From the NCBI RefSeq assembly GCF_025244905.1, contig NZ_CP104285.1, positions 434,001 to 498,000 of the forward strand: a stretch of DNA of 64,000 nucleotides. The letters run 5' to 3'. Positions 39,785 to 47,678 of the stretch are shown one piece after another. Each line of letters begins with the position of its first letter. The first letter of the stretch is position 1. A program made the translations under genes and the position numbers. This DNA is from Enterobacter mori (lineage in GTDB: Bacteria > Pseudomonadota > Gammaproteobacteria > Enterobacterales > Enterobacteriaceae). The notes beneath the pieces are model-generated. The model did no database searches, was not told the DNA's origin, and saw only the letters and a list, made by a program, of their open reading frames with translations.

Positions 39785-41137
39785 ATGGCATTTGCGATGA
39801 AAGTAACCTCACAAGTTGAAGCGCAGCGTAAGATTCTGGAAGAAGCCGTCTCCACCGCGCTGACGCTCGCTTCAGGTAAATCAGATGGCGCCGAAGTGGC
39901 GGTCAGCAAAACCACCGGCATTAGCGTGAGCACCCGCTATGGCGAAGTGGAGAATGTAGAATTCAACAGCGATGGCGCGCTTGGGATCACGGTGTATCAC
40001 CAGAATCGCAAAGGCAGTGCGTCATCCACCGATCTCAGCCCGGATGCCATTGCCCGTACGGTGCAGGCGGCGTTGGACATTGCCCGTTATACCTCTCCGG
40101 ACCCTTACGCAGGCGTGGCGGATAAAGACCTGCTGGCCTTCGATGCCCCGGACCTCGATCTTTTCCATCCGGCGGAAGTCACCCCGGACGAAGCCATCGA
40201 ACTGGCCGCGCGCGCCGAGCAGGCTTCCCTGCAGGCGGATAAACGCATCACCAATACCGAAGGCGGCAGCTTTAACAGCCACTACGGCATCAAAGTGTTC
40301 GGCAACAGCCACGGTATGCTGCAGGGCTACTGCTCAACCCGCCACTCGCTCTCAAGCTGCGTCATCGCCGAAGAGAACGGCGACATGGAACGCGACTACG
40401 CCTACACCATTGGCCGCGCGCTGGGCGATTTGCAGTCTCCGGAGTGGGTCGGTAAAGCGTGTGCCGAACGCACCCTGTCTCGCCTCTCCCCGCGCAAGCT
40501 CTCCACCATGAAAGCCCCGGTCATTTTTGCCAATGAAGTGGCGACAGGTCTGTTTGGTCATTTGGTAGGCGCTATCGCGGGCGGCTCGGTGTACCGAAAA
40601 TCGACCTTCCTGCTCGACTCGCTGGGCAAGCAGATCCTGCCAGAATGGCTGACCATTGAAGAGCATCCGCACCTGCTGAAAGGGCTGGCCTCCACGCCGT
40701 TCGACAGCGAAGGCGTACGCACCGAACGTCGCGATATTATCAAAGACGGTATTCTGACCCAGTGGCTGCTGACCAATTACTCCGCACGCAAGCTGGGGCT
40801 GAAAAGCACCGGTCACGCGGGTGGGATCCACAACTGGCGCATTGCCGGTCAGGGCCTGAGCTTTGAGCAGATGCTGAAAGAGATGGGCACCGGCCTGGTC
40901 GTCACGGAACTGATGGGTCAGGGCGTAAGCGGCATCACCGGCGACTACTCGCGCGGCGCGGCGGGATTCTGGGTCGAAAACGGCGAAATTCAGTATCCGG
41001 TGAGCGAAATCACTATCGCCGGCAACCTGAAGGACATGTGGCGCAACATCGTTACGGTCGGTAACGATATTGAAACACGTAGCAATATACAGTGTGGTTC
41101 TGTATTACTCCCGGAGATGAAAATCGCCGGACAGTAA
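39785..41137 (+). CDS. pmbA: Metalloprotease subunit PmbA (TldE)
   Basis: PmbA/TldE forms a heterodimer with TldD that matures microcin B17 and degrades CcdA; PmbA lacks the zinc site itself. The 450-residue product matches E. coli in length and sequence ([40 protein letters not shown]). The ATG at 39785 is chosen for length; an ATG at 39797 (MKVTSQ) is an alternative. Confidence 0.96.
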   Translation: MAFAMKVTSQVEAQRKILEEAVSTALTLASGKSDGAEVAVSKTTGISVSTRYGEVENVEFNSDGALGITVYHQNRKGSASSTDLSPDAIARTVQAALDIARYTSPDPYAGVADKDLLAFDAPDLDLFHPAEVTPDEAIELAARAEQASLQADKRITNTEGGSFNSHYGIKVFGNSHGMLQGYCSTRHSLSSCVIAEENGDMERDYAYTIGRALGDLQSPEWVGKACAERTLSRLSPRKLSTMKAPVIFANEVATGLFGHLVGAIAGGSVYRKSTFLLDSLGKQILPEWLTIEEHPHLLKGLASTPFDSEGVRTERRDIIKDGILTQWLLTNYSARKLGLKSTGHAGGIHNWRIAGQGLSFEQMLKEMGTGLVVTELMGQGVSGITGDYSRGAAGFWVENGEIQYPVSEITIAGNLKDMWRNIVTVGNDIETRSNIQCGSVLLPEMKIAGQ

Positions 41138-41179
41138 TACCCGTGAAAGCGTGATTAATAATAAAAAAGGAAGTGAGCA

Positions 41180-41566
41180 ATGCGTAAACACCTGTTAGCG
41201 ATCGTCGCGGCTTCAACGCTGGTTCTTGGCTCGTCTGCGTTTGCTGCCGATCTCGAAGACAATATGGACATCCTCAGTGAAAACCTGAAGGTGGTGCAGA
41301 AAACGGACAATGCGGCGGAAATGAAAGGCGCATTGACCAAAATGCGTGAAGCGGCGCTGGACGCGCAAAAAGCGACCCCGCCGAAGCTGGAAAGCAAAGC
41401 GGCAGACAGCGCAGAGATGAAAGACTACCGTCACGGCTTTGACGTGCTGGTGGGTCAGATTGACGGTGCGCTGAAGCTGGCTAACGAAGGCAAAGTGAAG
41501 GAAGCCCAGGCGGCAGCCGACCAGTTTGTCGCCACGCGTAATACGTATCACAAGAAGTATCGTTAA
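41180..41566 (+). CDS. cybC: Soluble cytochrome b562
   Basis: CybC is a periplasmic four-helix-bundle heme b protein of uncertain role. The 128-residue precursor has a signal peptide ([20 protein letters not shown]) and a mature [17 protein letters not shown] start; the heme ligands are Met at mature position 7 and His in the C-terminal RNTYHKKYR. The gene is intact here, unlike the truncated copy annotated in E. coli K-12. It follows pmbA by 42 bases. Confidence 0.95.
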   Translation: MRKHLLAIVAASTLVLGSSAFAADLEDNMDILSENLKVVQKTDNAAEMKGALTKMREAALDAQKATPPKLESKAADSAEMKDYRHGFDVLVGQIDGALKLANEGKVKEAQAAADQFVATRNTYHKKYR

Positions 41567-41576
41567 TCCCGCAGTC

Positions 41577-41617
41577 GAACGGCATGCAAAGGCGAAACAG
41601 GGCCCGGCATGCCGTTC
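41577..41617. terminator. Hairpin after cybC
   Basis: GAACGGCATGC (41577-41587) and GCATGCCGTTC (41607-41617) pair perfectly over 11 bases. It lies between convergent cybC and the small ORF at 41627; no clear T-run on either side. Confidence 0.6.
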
Positions 41618-41626
41618 TGTCAGCCG

Positions 41627-41725
41627 TTAAAATTGCGTGCGAAAGTAAGCAAAGAGCAGGATTTTTGCCAGAATAGTGATGAAAATACAGCTCAGAAACA
41701 AAATCGCCAGATATTTACGCATCAT
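41627..41725 (-). CDS. Small membrane protein, 32 residues
   Basis: The frame encodes a 32-residue peptide beginning MMRKYLAILFLSCIFITILA, basic at the N-terminus and then one hydrophobic helix, ending FAYFRTQF. It starts 10 bases after the stop of the ferric-reductase-like gene, behind AAGGGGAACGA, so it looks like the last gene of that cluster. It is too short to recognise. Single-pass mini-proteins of this sort often attach to a larger membrane partner; that is inference. Confidence 0.5.
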   Translation of the reverse strand: MMRKYLAILFLSCIFITILAKILLFAYFRTQF

Positions 41726-41734
41726 TCGTTCCCC

Positions 41735-43048
41735 TTATACGTAGCTGTATTTATCAGCGTGGCAATTTTCAAGCGGAACGTTCAGCGCTGACAGCATCTT
41801 CTCCACCTCGTTAATCATCTCTTCCGGTCCGCTTATAAAATAGCGATGGTGCTCATAGCCTGATGGAATAGCACGTTTCAGGAACTCGACATCAATGCGC
41901 CCGGTTTCGCCATGCCACTCTGCTGCCGGGTGTTCAGGTAAAAATAGTACGGTGAACTCCGAACGTGCTGTCATTGCTATCAGCTCCTCCCTGAACGTGG
42001 CGGACTCCCAGTCCCTGACGCAATAAATCAGCAGAACGGGTCGGTTATCCTCTCGATCCGCCATCGTTCTCAATATGCTCATGACGGGCGTAATACCGAT
42101 GCCTCCGGCAATAAAAACATGCAGCGCGGGGCTGTCTGTCAGGCTATAAACGCCAAAAGGTCCCTCAATAAAGACTTTATCGCCCGGCGAGAGGGTGCCT
42201 AATTTTTCTGTAAAATCGCCCCGCTGCTTTACAGACATTTCGACATCCGGATATCTCTCCGCGCTGGAAGAGAAGGCAAAGGGGTGAGCGGTCAGTTTGA
42301 AGGGGCTGGCAAACGCCGTTAACAGGCCAAACTGCCCGGGCAAGAACGTCATTCCCGAATGTCCCTCCGGTTTCATCACCAGCGTGAGACAGTTACCCCT
42401 TTCCTGTCGCGTAGACGTGACTACCCAGGGCTTTTTTGAGGACAGGAGTGGGCGAATCACGCGCGTGTAAAGCACCAACGTGCCCCATATCAGGATCAGG
42501 GCGATCCAGAGCAGATGCTTTAACGGCGATTCAAGATAAAACCCCCAGGCAAAGGCATGGAGAAGCCCTGACCCAATCGCCACCACGGCTAACGAAATGT
42601 GCAGGAAATGCCAGTATTCATACCTGATTTTGAGCCTGGCTTTAAACAGCGTGAGAACAATTAACGCGAGGAATGCGTAAGTTGACAGTGAAGCGAAACG
42701 TGCTCGCCAGGGGGCGTCAAAAATATTCAACAGCGCGAGCTTCCCCGGATCGGCAATAAATAAAATAACGGGATGCGCGACGATCGCGACGACAGCGAAC
42801 AGGGACATGATCTTATGCATCTTATAAATCACGTTTTCACCCCATGCGCGAACAATCCATTTTATTCGTGCCGTCAGAACCAGCTGAAAACCCAACATCG
42901 CCAGGCCGGCATAGCCCAGGACGACAGAAAATTCCGTCCAGTAATCTCTTGCCGGAGGCAAAGTGGCAAAAAGCAATACCATCATGGGACTCAATATCAA
43001 TACGATAAAAAGTGTCGCGCTAAGAATAATCCATTTCATATCTTTCAT
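41735..43048 (-). CDS. Ferric-reductase-like transmembrane flavoprotein
   Basis: The 437-residue protein has an N-terminal six-segment ferric-reductase-like transmembrane domain (about residues 5-200) with paired histidines in YKMHKIMSLFAVVAIVAHP and YWHFLHISLAVVAIGSG, candidate heme ligands. A ferredoxin-reductase-type domain follows: FAD motif HPFAFSS (about 255), NAD(P) motif IAGGIGITPVMSIL (about 318) and a C-terminal GPEEMI. It probably moves electrons from NAD(P)H across the membrane to iron, oxygen or another acceptor. It resembles AcmA/NOX-type bacterial relatives but I cannot name it. It lies in a minus-strand accessory cluster. Confidence 0.82.
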   Translation of the reverse strand: MKDMKWIILSATLFIVLILSPMMVLLFATLPPARDYWTEFSVVLGYAGLAMLGFQLVLTARIKWIVRAWGENVIYKMHKIMSLFAVVAIVAHPVILFIADPGKLALLNIFDAPWRARFASLSTYAFLALIVLTLFKARLKIRYEYWHFLHISLAVVAIGSGLLHAFAWGFYLESPLKHLLWIALILIWGTLVLYTRVIRPLLSSKKPWVVTSTRQERGNCLTLVMKPEGHSGMTFLPGQFGLLTAFASPFKLTAHPFAFSSSAERYPDVEMSVKQRGDFTEKLGTLSPGDKVFIEGPFGVYSLTDSPALHVFIAGGIGITPVMSILRTMADREDNRPVLLIYCVRDWESATFREELIAMTARSEFTVLFLPEHPAAEWHGETGRIDVEFLKRAIPSGYEHHRYFISGPEEMINEVEKMLSALNVPLENCHADKYSYV

Positions 43049-43082
43049 TTTTCGTCCTGTGAAACTAACGCCTTATTGCTGA

Positions 43083-43114
43083 AAAGCCCGACGGCGTACT
43101 ACCTTCGTCGTCGG
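43083..43114 (-). terminator. Possible attenuating hairpin between the Dps-like and reductase genes
   Basis: CCGACGACG and CGCCGTCGG (minus strand) pair with one G-U and are followed by CTTTTC. It would end or dampen transcription from the upstream genes into the reductase gene. Confidence 0.5.
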
Positions 43115-43137
43115 TTGGGGATAGAGGGTAGGTGGCT

Positions 43138-43593
43138 TCAAATGCTTTCATTGATCGCGTTCTTTACCCGTATCAGGTTTGCCGAGATTGCCCGCAGCAT
43201 GTGCCGGATGATGGGGTCGCGAAGTCGGATGAGGGTGTTGTTTAACGTAAACACCGTCGCATGATACTGCTCGCTCAATATTCTTAGCTCCATTAAAATC
43301 TGAGAAGCGTTCAGCGGTGGGTTCTTCAGATGCACCGTACCGTAAATGAAACGAGAGAATTCGTGGGAGCTTTCCTCAGACGCTGAGATATGTTCCACGA
43401 GTTTGTCATAATAACAAATGAGCTCTTTATTGAATTGCCTGAGTGTTTCATGTAGCGGCAAGAAAATAGCGCCTCGCATATTCCAACGGACCCGCTGTGT
43501 CATTTTTGATAATTTATGGAGTTGGTGTAATGGCTCTCTCAGTTCTGCAATATCACTTTTAGAGGTGATATTTATCTGCGGGAAAACAGTCAT
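43138..43593 (-). CDS. Dps-like ferritin-fold protein with altered ferroxidase site
   Basis: The 151-residue protein aligns without gaps to the Dps core: RWNMRGAIFLPLHETLRQF corresponds to the Dps HWNMRGANFIAVHEMLDGF region. Dps ferroxidase residues H51, H63, D67, D78 and E82 correspond here to R36, H48, R52, D63 and E67, so two of five ligands are replaced by arginine. The lysine-rich N-terminal DNA-binding tail of E. coli Dps is also absent. It may keep the shell fold without iron oxidation, or act otherwise. It lies between a Usp-like and a reductase gene. Confidence 0.75.
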   Translation of the reverse strand: MTVFPQINITSKSDIAELREPLHQLHKLSKMTQRVRWNMRGAIFLPLHETLRQFNKELICYYDKLVEHISASEESSHEFSRFIYGTVHLKNPPLNASQILMELRILSEQYHATVFTLNNTLIRLRDPIIRHMLRAISANLIRVKNAINESI

Positions 43594-43672
43594 GTTTATT
43601 TTTCCTGTAAATCAATTGGCGGTCGTTTCATGAGATGACTATCTGATTGTGCATAAAAAATATGTGCACGTA

Positions 43673-44101
43673 TTACAACAGTAATACCGGTATTTCGTTG
43701 TCGTTTAAAAAAAAGGAGAGCTCCATTTCTGATTGGGTTGGATAACGGCTGTCCATATTTTTATTCAGGATAACAATGTCGGCCTGTTTTTTCATGGCGA
43801 GCAGGCGAATAGCCTCATGCAGGCTACCAAAATGAATATGACGATGAACAAAGCCCACAGGTAAAACCAAACGCCGGGTTAGTGCTGCAAGCCGGTTTGT
43901 GGCCAACGTCGATAACACTTTTTCCAGCCTTTTCGTGTCAATAAAATGCTTTTGTGCGCGTTGGTAAACCGAATCCGGGATCACTGCCAGTAAATGCACA
44001 TGCCCTGAATTAACGTTAGAGAAATATTGTGCGCTGCTCAGTTCTTTTTTTACCGGGTTATCGGAAAAAATCTCTACCGGAATAATGATGTTGGTATACA
44101 T
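43673..44101 (-). CDS. Universal stress protein (UspA) family protein
   Basis: The 142-residue protein has the UspA-fold start MYTNIIIPVEIFSDNPVKKE, the HVHLLAVIPD strand and the later ADIVILNKN strand; it ends NEIPVLLL as Usp proteins do. The usual ATP-loop G-2x-G-9x-G-S/T is not visible, so it may not bind ATP. It is nearest to UspF/UspG-type proteins by eye. It lies in the accessory cluster after two small membrane genes. Confidence 0.78.
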   Translation of the reverse strand: MYTNIIIPVEIFSDNPVKKELSSAQYFSNVNSGHVHLLAVIPDSVYQRAQKHFIDTKRLEKVLSTLATNRLAALTRRLVLPVGFVHRHIHFGSLHEAIRLLAMKKQADIVILNKNMDSRYPTQSEMELSFFLNDNEIPVLLL

Positions 44102-44110
44102 AGTGTCTTT

Positions 44111-44386
44111 TTATGAAGCCAGTACAATGCGTGATATGAAATTCATAGTGATAGCAAACGAAAGAATAACGATGATAAAAATCAATAACCATTGGGTTAT
44201 TTCCAACCTTTTTATGGTTTTTTCATACGTTGCAATATCTGTTCGGGCCGCGAGGTGATTTTTATAATATAGATAATAGAGCATTATAAAAATATACATA
44301 GCGGGTACAGCCAATGTAATCCACCCAAGGTGGTAGATAAGAAGTTCAGTCATTAAAAACCCCATCAGGGCAACAAGGAAGAACAT
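44111..44386 (-). CDS. Small membrane protein, 91 residues
   Basis: The product has three hydrophobic stretches: MFFLVALMGFLMTELLIYHL, ITLAVPAMYIFIMLYYLYY and a C-terminal TQWLLIFIIVILSFAITMNF, with a charged YEKTIKRLEI helix between the second and third. I do not recognise it. It starts 3 bases after the stop of the gene upstream and ends 9 bases before the Usp-like gene, so it is certainly co-transcribed. Confidence 0.6.
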   Translation of the reverse strand: MFFLVALMGFLMTELLIYHLGWITLAVPAMYIFIMLYYLYYKNHLAARTDIATYEKTIKRLEITQWLLIFIIVILSFAITMNFISRIVLAS

Positions 44387-44389
44387 CCT

Positions 44390-44620
44390 TTATCTCCTTT
44401 TTTTCAATTTAAAATAAATAAGCGTGAAGATATCCAGCATCATCCAAATCCCGCCGAGCAGGAGGATATTGACCAGCGCGCCGCTCCAGAAAATGAAAGG
44501 TTTATAGCTCGCATCGTGCAGGACGCCCTGGGCTCCCCCCCACATCATAAGGACCGTAATAAGACAGATGATGTTGATGACGATAAGAAAGAAAATCAGA
44601 TAGCGGTTAATATTTTTCAT
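44390..44620 (-). CDS. Small membrane protein, 76 residues
   Basis: The product has two hydrophobic segments, YLIFFLIVINIICLITVLMM and SGALVNILLLGGIWMMLDIF, and ends in the basic YFKLKKRR. I do not recognise it. It lies 12 bases after the GlgC-like gene and 3 before the next small membrane gene. Confidence 0.6.
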   Translation of the reverse strand: MKNINRYLIFFLIVINIICLITVLMMWGGAQGVLHDASYKPFIFWSGALVNILLLGGIWMMLDIFTLIYFKLKKRR

Positions 44621-44632
44621 GGCTCAGCCTCA

Positions 44633-45916
44633 TCAATGGGTTATCGCGCGCAGCATCGCGCGAGTAACGAGTACAATTCCCTCTTCCGAGCGATAAAAAC
44701 GGCGTGCATCCTCATCGGCATTAACGCCAATTACCATTCCTTCCGGAATGTCACAGCCACGCTCGATAACACAGCGAGCAAGATGGCAGCCTTTGCCGAT
44801 GCGGGTATCTGGTAAAATAACGCAGCTATCTATGTGGCAGTCGGCATCAATATTAACGCGCGGGAAAAGGACCGATCTCATGATATCGGACCCGGTTACG
44901 ACGCAGCCGCTCGATACCAGCGAGTTTTGCGTGAGGCCATGATTCCCCTGCTCATTCTCTATAAATTTTGCGGGAGGAAGGGACTCCATGTACGTGCGGA
45001 TAGGCCATTTTGGGTCATACATGTTCAGATCCGGTTTAGCACAGACTAAATCAAGATTGCTTTTCCAGTAGGCGCTGAGCGTACCGACATCCCGCCAGTA
45101 AATGCTGTCATCCGCGCAGTCCTTGACGCAGGAATGGGCGAAAGAGTGTGCCCAAACGCTGCCCTGGCGGGTGGCCTTAGGAATGATGTCTTTACCGAAG
45201 TCATGGCTCGACTGGGGATCCGCGCTGTCTTCCAGCAGCATTTGATAGAGGCACGCGGCATTAAAAATATATATTCCCATCGACGCAAGCGATTGCGTGG
45301 GATCGCCAGGAAGTGTTGGGGGAACCGCTGGCTTCTCCACGAAGTCGATAACTTTATGATTCTCGTCGATAGCCATAACGCCAAATTCACGTGCGTCCAC
45401 CACCGGAACAGGGAGACAGGCGACGGAACAGAGGGCATTTTTTTGGACATGGTCAAGCAGCATGCGGGAGTAATCCTGCTTATAGATATGATCGCCTGCC
45501 ATAATGACAATATATTCTGCGCCGTACCGTTTTATAATATCGATATTTTGCGCGACGGCATCCGCAGTCCCCCTGTACCATCTTTCGTCATGTTTTCTTT
45601 GCTGAGCAGGTAACAGGTCTATAAATTCGTTCATTTCGTTACTGAGGAATGACCAGCCTCGTTGAATATGCTGAACGAGGGTATGTGATTGATATTGAGT
45701 AATTACCCCTATGCGTCGGATACCTGAGTTGAGGCAATTTGAAAGCGCAAAATCAATAATGCGGAATTTGCCTCCAAAGTGTACGGCAGGCTTAGCCCGC
45801 AGCGAGGACAAATCTCTTAGCCGCGTGCCTCTTCCTCCAGCCAGAATAATCGCGACCGATTTGGCAGGCAGTTGTTTGGCCAGGTATAGCGATTCCAGAT
45901 TACTTTCTTCTTTCAT
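44633..45916 (-). CDS. Glucose-1-phosphate adenylyltransferase, accessory copy
   Basis: The 427-residue protein is a GlgC: it makes ADP-glucose from ATP and glucose 1-phosphate for glycogen. Motifs are [13 protein letters not shown] (nucleotide loop), [20 protein letters not shown] (the Lys that binds the activator in E. coli GlgC is kept), [27 protein letters not shown] (substrate Lys) and a C-terminal left-handed helix domain. It is not beside glgB, glgX, glgA or glgP, so this is a second copy outside the usual glg operon. It opens the minus-strand cluster. Confidence 0.88.
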   Translation of the reverse strand: MKEESNLESLYLAKQLPAKSVAIILAGGRGTRLRDLSSLRAKPAVHFGGKFRIIDFALSNCLNSGIRRIGVITQYQSHTLVQHIQRGWSFLSNEMNEFIDLLPAQQRKHDERWYRGTADAVAQNIDIIKRYGAEYIVIMAGDHIYKQDYSRMLLDHVQKNALCSVACLPVPVVDAREFGVMAIDENHKVIDFVEKPAVPPTLPGDPTQSLASMGIYIFNAACLYQMLLEDSADPQSSHDFGKDIIPKATRQGSVWAHSFAHSCVKDCADDSIYWRDVGTLSAYWKSNLDLVCAKPDLNMYDPKWPIRTYMESLPPAKFIENEQGNHGLTQNSLVSSGCVVTGSDIMRSVLFPRVNIDADCHIDSCVILPDTRIGKGCHLARCVIERGCDIPEGMVIGVNADEDARRFYRSEEGIVLVTRAMLRAITH

Positions 45917-46424
45917 TTTAACTTCCTGTTTATAAGCACGTTTTCATTCGTGCTGTCCTTTGGGTTGCAGCTGTCACTGCCCATGTTATTTGCATAGGTA
46001 GTGGTTAACTCGCTCATTTATCTCACTTACTTGACGCTTCAAGAGGAAGAGTGATTCATTCATGAGAATGATATGTTTTTGCCTGAAATCCTGTTTTCAG
46101 CGCAAAACCACGCTCTGTCATGAGGTGCGCAGTAATAAATCATAAAAGCTATGAATGAAACCTTAATCTGGATCATCTTTTTAAAGGGATTTGGTCTTTT
46201 TATAAATAAAAAAAGCGCTTCAGCCATTTAGTTGGAACAGTGTTTTATTTATTGATTATTAACTTCTTAATATAATTAAAGAAATTATGTCTTTGGTTGT
46301 TTTTTAATCTCCGGAGGGGTTTTTATCCTAATGAATAATGATCCAGATTAAATTATTACAGTCAGATGTATGATTTATTACGCGGCCAGGCAAGGAAGCC
46401 ATAAGTTTTACAGGGGAACGTTAG
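45917..46424. other. AT-rich intergenic region with 14-base inverted repeat
   Basis: This 508-base gap separates the divergent GlgC-like cluster and the lipoprotein gene. It contains a perfect 14-base inverted repeat, TTAATCTGGATCAT (46163-46176) and ATGATCCAGATTAA (46338-46351). I see no gene; the strong AT content suggests silencing by H-NS. Confidence 0.5.
46163..46351. repeat. 14-base inverted repeat, arms 161 bases apart
   Basis: The arms TTAATCTGGATCAT (46163-46176) and ATGATCCAGATTAA (46338-46351) are exact reverse complements. They could be paired operators for one regulator of both divergent genes or termini of a small element; no target duplication is evident. Confidence 0.55.
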
Positions 46425-46637
46425 ATGTTAAAGGTTTGTATTGTACTCACTTTACTGCTCAGTATCGTTACCGGTTGTGATAACTCGATAAAATCAGTCG
46501 ATTATTTTTCCCGACATTTAAGTGAAGCCCTTCATCTTTCAGAGGAATGTGATAATAGTCTCTGGCGAAATGATGAATGTGCTAATGCGCATGATGCATT
46601 AATACAAGCAGAGCGGATGAGCACCATAACGAATTAA
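46425..46637 (+). CDS. EexN-like small lipoprotein
   Basis: The 70-residue product has a lipoprotein signal peptide (MLKVCIVLTLLLSIVTGC; lipid-modified Cys18) and a short mature part with SVDYFSRHLSEALHLSEECD and NDECANAHDALIQAE. The spaced cysteines and the Cys-x-Asn-Ala pattern look like EexN, the entry-exclusion lipoprotein of conjugative plasmids. No conjugation gene is nearby, so it is an orphan on the chromosome. GGGGAACGTTAG precedes the ATG. Confidence 0.6.
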   Translation: MLKVCIVLTLLLSIVTGCDNSIKSVDYFSRHLSEALHLSEECDNSLWRNDECANAHDALIQAERMSTITN

Positions 46638-46982
46638 TCATTGTAACATTGAGATAAATGAGCGTGTTGTCATACGGCATTTCTACGGAGATGCTCCGTG
46701 CCTTGCGTCTCATAAGAAAACCTTATCCAGCTCACATTTTCATACATTGCGTACTGGCGATTTGTGCTTCCTTGTCCCATTGCTTACGCGTTATAGCGTG
46801 ATATTCATCACGCAAATCATTCATTTTATCCATTTTCACCTGAATTATGTGGCACAGATCACTGCTGCTGCTCGCCTTTCCACTTCGAAGTGGAAAACAA
46901 CTCGCTACAAACAATCCCCCCTCAACGTTAGTTTTACCCCAGAGCCATTAACGGGGTAAGACCAGTGATTAACGGAGCGGTA
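46638..46982. other. Intergenic region before the SFCGS/DUF4310-4312 locus
   Basis: This 345-base gap carries the promoter of the following operon. A CRP-like site lies at 46848-46863. On the minus strand a short open frame (46732-46914) ends DEYHAITRKQWDKEAQ and might be a coding remnant, but it has no ribosome site. Nothing else is recognised. Confidence 0.4.
46848..46863 (+). promoter_or_regulatory. CRP-like site
   Basis: TGTGG-cacaga-TCACT matches the CRP consensus TGTGA-N6-TCACA at 8 of 10 positions. It lies 120 bases before the operon and would give catabolite control. Confidence 0.5.
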
Positions 46983-47303
46983 ATGAACGACGTTGGGGAA
47001 CAGGCGGAGCAAACAGAGCAGCTCGCGAACACCATGCTGCAGCAGGTTTATGCCCTGCTTGCCCGGCACAACATCATCCCCAATGCGGTACAGGAGCAGA
47101 TGCTCACCTCCCACGTTCGCGCGATGGCGCACCGGTCCGTGACCGGCGAGCCGCTGCCGGAGGTTGAAGCGGAACTGTTCGACGAAATTTCACCAGATTC
47201 AATGCAACTTGCCCGTGAAGTGGTGGCGCAGTTTGGCAACCTTCCTGATGAAGAAGCCTGGCTGCTCTCCGTTCACTTTGAAGTCGCGAAAGACAACCTT
47301 TAA
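46983..47303 (+). CDS. Small stand-alone PRD-domain protein (EF_0829/AHA_3910 type)
   Basis: The 106-residue protein is a single PTS-regulation domain without DNA- or RNA-binding part. PRD histidines appear in LTSHVRAMAHRS (about 43-54) and LLSVHFEVAK near the C-terminus. A family of such proteins, EF_0829/AHA_3910, is known only from this gene cluster. It may sense phosphorylation by PTS proteins, or inhibit the larger PRD regulator at 53741. The ATG at 46983 behind CGGAGCGGTA is preferred to one at 46965. The next gene starts 10 bases later. Confidence 0.78.
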   Translation: MNDVGEQAEQTEQLANTMLQQVYALLARHNIIPNAVQEQMLTSHVRAMAHRSVTGEPLPEVEAELFDEISPDSMQLAREVVAQFGNLPDEEAWLLSVHFEVAKDNL

Positions 47304-47313
47304 GGAGCAACAC

Positions 47314-47676
47314 ATGGAACAGATTACAGTCGTGATTGGCGATCGCCTGGGCAAAGGTCAGAAAGTGGCCGCTGGTGTGGAAAAAGCGGGCGGACGTGCG
47401 GTTGTCGTACCGGGTATGGCTGCCGATATGAAGCTCGGCGACATGATGAAAGCGGAAAACGCCACCTTCGGCATCTCCTTCTGCGGCAGCGGCGGCGCGG
47501 GCGCTATCACCGCGCAAACCAAATATGGCTACAAAGCGAAATACGGCATGCGTTCCGTGGAAGAGGGCGTGACCGCCATCAACGAAGGCTGCAACGTGCT
47601 GGGCTTTGGCTTTATGGATAAAGAAGAGCTGGGCGAGCGTCTGGTACAGGCGTGGCAGAAGAAATACGGCGCATAA
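47314..47676 (+). CDS. SFCGS-motif glycine-rich protein (DUF2620, EF_0830 type)
   Basis: The 120-residue soluble protein contains the family hallmark GISFCGSGGAGAITAQTKYG (about residues 53-72). The fold looks alternating beta-alpha (QITVVIGDRLGKGQKVAAGV; GRAVVVPGM; NVLGFGFMDK). Cys57 in a Gly-rich loop resembles the phosphocysteine loop of EIIB proteins, though here it lies mid-chain. Family function is unknown. It has a TAAGGAGCAACAC ribosome site and is followed at once by the DUF4312 gene. Confidence 0.82.
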   Translation: MEQITVVIGDRLGKGQKVAAGVEKAGGRAVVVPGMAADMKLGDMMKAENATFGISFCGSGGAGAITAQTKYGYKAKYGMRSVEEGVTAINEGCNVLGFGFMDKEELGERLVQAWQKKYGA

Positions 47677-47678
47677 GC

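Noticed and set aside
46851..46867. Possible sigma-54 promoter TGGCAC...TGC before the catabolic operon
   Set aside because: The GG to GC spacing is 11 rather than 10 bases, and the local regulator is not a sigma-54 activator; the same bases read better as a CRP site.
46732..46914. 60-codon minus-strand frame with DEYHAITRKQWDKEAQ
   Set aside because: Composition looks somewhat protein-like, but there is no ribosome site, no recognised family, and a CRP-like site falls inside it. A remnant cannot be excluded.
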